DNA of 26,888 nucleotides from Fimimonas sp963619835 (GTDB lineage: Bacteria; Bacillota; Clostridia; Christensenellales; CAG-314). Of this stretch, positions 25,850 through 26,888 are shown in pieces. Made by a program: the position numbers and the translations under genes. Every line of letters begins with the position of its first letter. Position 1 is the first letter of the stretch. The notes under the pieces were generated by a model. That model did no database searches, was not told the origin of the DNA, and saw only the letters and a list, made by a program, of their open reading frames with translations. The stretch is taken from NCBI GenBank assembly GCA_963619835.1, contig CAVEYD010000015.1, forward strand, positions 1-26,888, given 5' to 3'.

Positions 25850-25916
25850 GGCTTATAGTCAACTGTGTGGTAGTTGGTAGAAACGTTTGTACCATATAAT
25901 CAAACCTATATAAACC
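25850..25916 (-). ncRNA. Purine (guanine-type) riboswitch aptamer, orphan
   Basis: On the minus strand the 67 nt carry the purine riboswitch core in order and at family spacing. P1 is GGTTTATA pairing with TATAAGCC (8 bp, one G-T). L2 contains ATATGG, J2/3 is GTTTCTACC, L3 contains ACC, and J3/1 is GACTATA. The distances from P1 to ATATGG (11 nt) and from there to GTTTCTACC (7 nt) equal those I recall for the Bacillus subtilis xpt aptamer. The specificity position in J3/1 is C, which in this family selects guanine rather than adenine. Deviations are two mismatches at the loop end of P2 and a short 4-bp P3. A promoter lies directly upstream and a terminator ~50 nt downstream, but no sense gene follows. 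Confidence 0.85.
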
Positions 25917-25922
25917 ATGGTT

Positions 25923-25951
25923 AGTATAACACCCTCAAAAATGAATGTCAA
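25923..25951 (-). promoter_or_regulatory. Consensus promoter driving the riboswitch RNA
   Basis: Minus-strand TTGACA (25951-25946) and TATACT (25928-25923), 17-bp spacer. The predicted start falls at ~25916, the first base of aptamer helix P1, so the RNA would be about 150 nt from aptamer to terminator. Confidence 0.85.
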
Positions 25952-26247
25952 TACACAATTATTTCATTTTTGCGATTTTTTTTGCAACGCTCGTTTTAAG
26001 TAAAGTTTACAAGATTTTTTGTAAGTAGCAATTCTGTTTTATTTTGCAAAAATCATTTTGCCTTGCTCTGCTTGAGACGGACTTAACATAGATAGAACAA
26101 TCGAAACATTGACCAACATTTGTAAGCAAACACAAAATAAGGGTATATTCTGTGTAAGCAGAAATAAAAGCTTCCGACGGCTGACTAACAAATTTTTCAT
26201 TTGCAAAAATCGCAAAATCTGTAAAAAATTGTTTTTGTTGTAATTAG

Positions 26248-26276
26248 TTGATTTTTTTTTAACGATGGTTTATAAT
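26248..26276 (+). promoter_or_regulatory. Promoter of tRNA-Pro
   Basis: TTGATT (26248-26253) and TATAAT (26271-26276), 17-bp spacer, about 30 bp before the tRNA 5' end. Confidence 0.82.
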
Positions 26277-26306
26277 AAACAAGCGTTTGAAAGCAACTAA
26301 AAATTT

Positions 26307-26382
26307 CGAGGTGTAGCGCAGTTGGTAGCGCGCTTGGTTCGGGACCAAGAGGCCATGGGTTCGAATCCCGTCACTTCGACCA
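26307..26382 (+). tRNA. tRNA-Pro(CGG)
   Basis: A 76-nt cloverleaf with acceptor stem CGAGGTG/CACTTCG (one G-T pair), anticodon stem CTTGG/CCAAG around loop TTCGGGA (anticodon CGG, reading CCG), and T arm GGGTTCGAATCCC. The discriminator is A and CCA is encoded. It has its own promoter and terminator. Confidence 0.97.
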
Positions 26383-26392
26383 ACACAATGTG

Positions 26393-26428
26393 GGTTTGAT
26401 GCAATTTGCATCAGACCTTTTATTTTTT
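26393..26428 (+). terminator. Terminator of tRNA-Pro
   Basis: GGTTTGATGC (26393-26402) and GCATCAGACC (26408-26417) form a 10-bp stem with one G-T pair, followed by TTTTATTTTTT. It begins 11 nt after the tRNA CCA. Confidence 0.9.
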
Positions 26429-26693
26429 CTAAACCAAATTCACTTTTGTAGTTAATTTTTAAATTTTACACTCAACCCGCTATTAAAAATATTTACATAT
26501 ACACAAAATAATATCACAATAATATTAACGGAAAAGGTCAATCTTGAGTGAGCGGTACTTTAAACGCATCTTTTTCAATTAGCACGCTAAGACGAACTAA
26601 CACAACATGCTGCTAAACGGAGAAAAGAAAGTATATTGTAAAAAAACAGTATGAAGAGGAACCCAAACAAAAAACACACATTTAAAACAATCC

Positions 26694-26719
26694 ATAAAAA
26701 GCGCGAAGTTTCACTTCGC
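26694..26719 (-). terminator. Minus-strand hairpin with T-run and no evident gene
   Basis: GCGAAGT/ACTTCGC (26703-26709 with 26713-26719, loop of 3) is perfect. On the minus strand it is followed by GCTTTTTATGG. No minus-strand gene is visible to its right before the tRNA-Ala, so what it would terminate is unclear. Confidence 0.45.
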
Positions 26720-26775
26720 ACAAAACATTAAACTATACGTCATTAAAATTTTTTGGAAAAATGTTTGTAAAATAA

Positions 26776-26804
26776 TTGACATTATTTTTTACAAATGATA
26801 TCAT
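26776..26804 (+). promoter_or_regulatory. Promoter of tRNA-Ala
   Basis: TTGACA (26776-26781) and TATCAT (26799-26804) with a 17-bp spacer, ending 19 bp before the tRNA. Confidence 0.82.
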
Positions 26805-26823
26805 AGTTAAGCGCATGGGATAT

Positions 26824-26888
26824 GGGGGTGTAGCTCAGCTGGGAGAGCACCTGCCTTGCAAGCAGGGGGTCAGCGGTTCGATCCCGCT
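26824..26888 (+). tRNA. tRNA-Ala(TGC), cut by the window end
   Basis: Starts GGGGGTGTAGCTCAGCTGGG. The anticodon stem CCTGC/GCAGG surrounds loop CTTGCAA (anticodon TGC). The T arm GCGGTTCGATCCCGC is present; the 3' acceptor strand lies beyond the window. It may be the first of a tRNA array or lie near an rRNA operon. Confidence 0.95.

Larger units (their letters stand above)
25579..26306. other. 728-bp intergenic region between the ATP-grasp genes and tRNA-Pro
   Basis: Contains a long-loop hairpin after the ATP-grasp genes (25613-25666), the minus-strand guanine riboswitch cassette (25764-25951) and the tRNA-Pro promoter (26248-26276). The AT-rich stretch at 25952-26247 shows no gene, terminator or repeat that I can support. 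Confidence 0.7.
26383..26823. other. 441-bp intergenic region between tRNA-Pro and tRNA-Ala
   Basis: Contains the tRNA-Pro terminator (26393-26428), a minus-strand hairpin with T-run (26694-26719) and the tRNA-Ala promoter (26776-26804). Between 26430 and 26690 I see nothing that supports a gene. Confidence 0.65.

Noticed and set aside
25812..25905. GTTTGATT/AATCAAAC complementarity as a classical antiterminator for the riboswitch.
   Set aside because: The downstream partner lies outside the terminator arms (25772-25800), so the pairing would not by itself prevent termination.
26651..26731. Small Lys/Arg-rich open frame of 26 codons between the tRNAs, resembling a short ribosomal protein at first sight.
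   Set aside because: No ribosome site at proper distance, it runs through the hairpin at 26703-26719, and it does not match L34 or L36.

Overview
The window is AT-rich bacterial DNA with strong Shine-Dalgarno sites, tightly packed operons and sigma-A-type promoters (TTGACA-like and TATAAT-like boxes, nearly all 17 bp apart). It also has U-tailed hairpin terminators and a tRNA gene with an encoded CCA. The gene set (PotABCD with an XRE-cupin regulator, a lipoprotein binding protein, a GlpA/oxidoreductase/DUF1667 set, and large repeat surface proteins) points to an anaerobic, low-GC, monoderm Bacillota, most likely an uncultured gut-type clostridium. This assignment is inferred from gene families, not from a marker gene.

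From 236 to 23515 every gene is on the minus strand. Reading in the direction of transcription (high to low coordinates), there are five transcription units. (1) Two giant exported proteins: an N-terminally anchored protein of about 17 Ig-like repeats plus a C-terminal domain I do not recognise, then a secreted MBG-repeat protein. (2) A glycerol unit: a GlpA/LhgO-type FAD dehydrogenase, an FAD/NAD oxidoreductase, a DUF1667 Cys-rich protein and glycerol kinase. (3) A single EamA/DMT transporter made of two very similar halves. (4) An XRE-cupin regulator followed by potA, potB, potC and potD for polyamine uptake, behind a leader of about 170 nt. (5) A cytoplasmic GH20 beta-N-acetylhexosaminidase coupled to 6-phosphofructokinase. 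Each unit has a recognisable promoter and, in most cases, a hairpin terminator.

From 23900 the direction switches. Two overlapping plus-strand genes encode RimK-like ATP-grasp ligases whose substrate is unknown. Convergent to them is a self-contained minus-strand cassette at 25764-25951: a consensus promoter, a 67-nt purine (guanine-type) riboswitch aptamer starting at the predicted transcription start, and a strong terminator. No sense-strand gene follows it. This orphan riboswitch, pointing into the 3' end of the ATP-grasp operon, is the most unusual item in the window. The right end holds tRNA-Pro(CGG) with its own promoter and terminator, and a tRNA-Ala(TGC) cut by the window edge, also with a strong promoter.

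The metabolic picture is uptake of polyamines, use of glycerol or glycerol 3-phosphate and of amino-sugar oligosaccharides through glycolysis, and investment in large surface structures. I see no insertion sequences, CRISPR arrays, phage genes or integrases.
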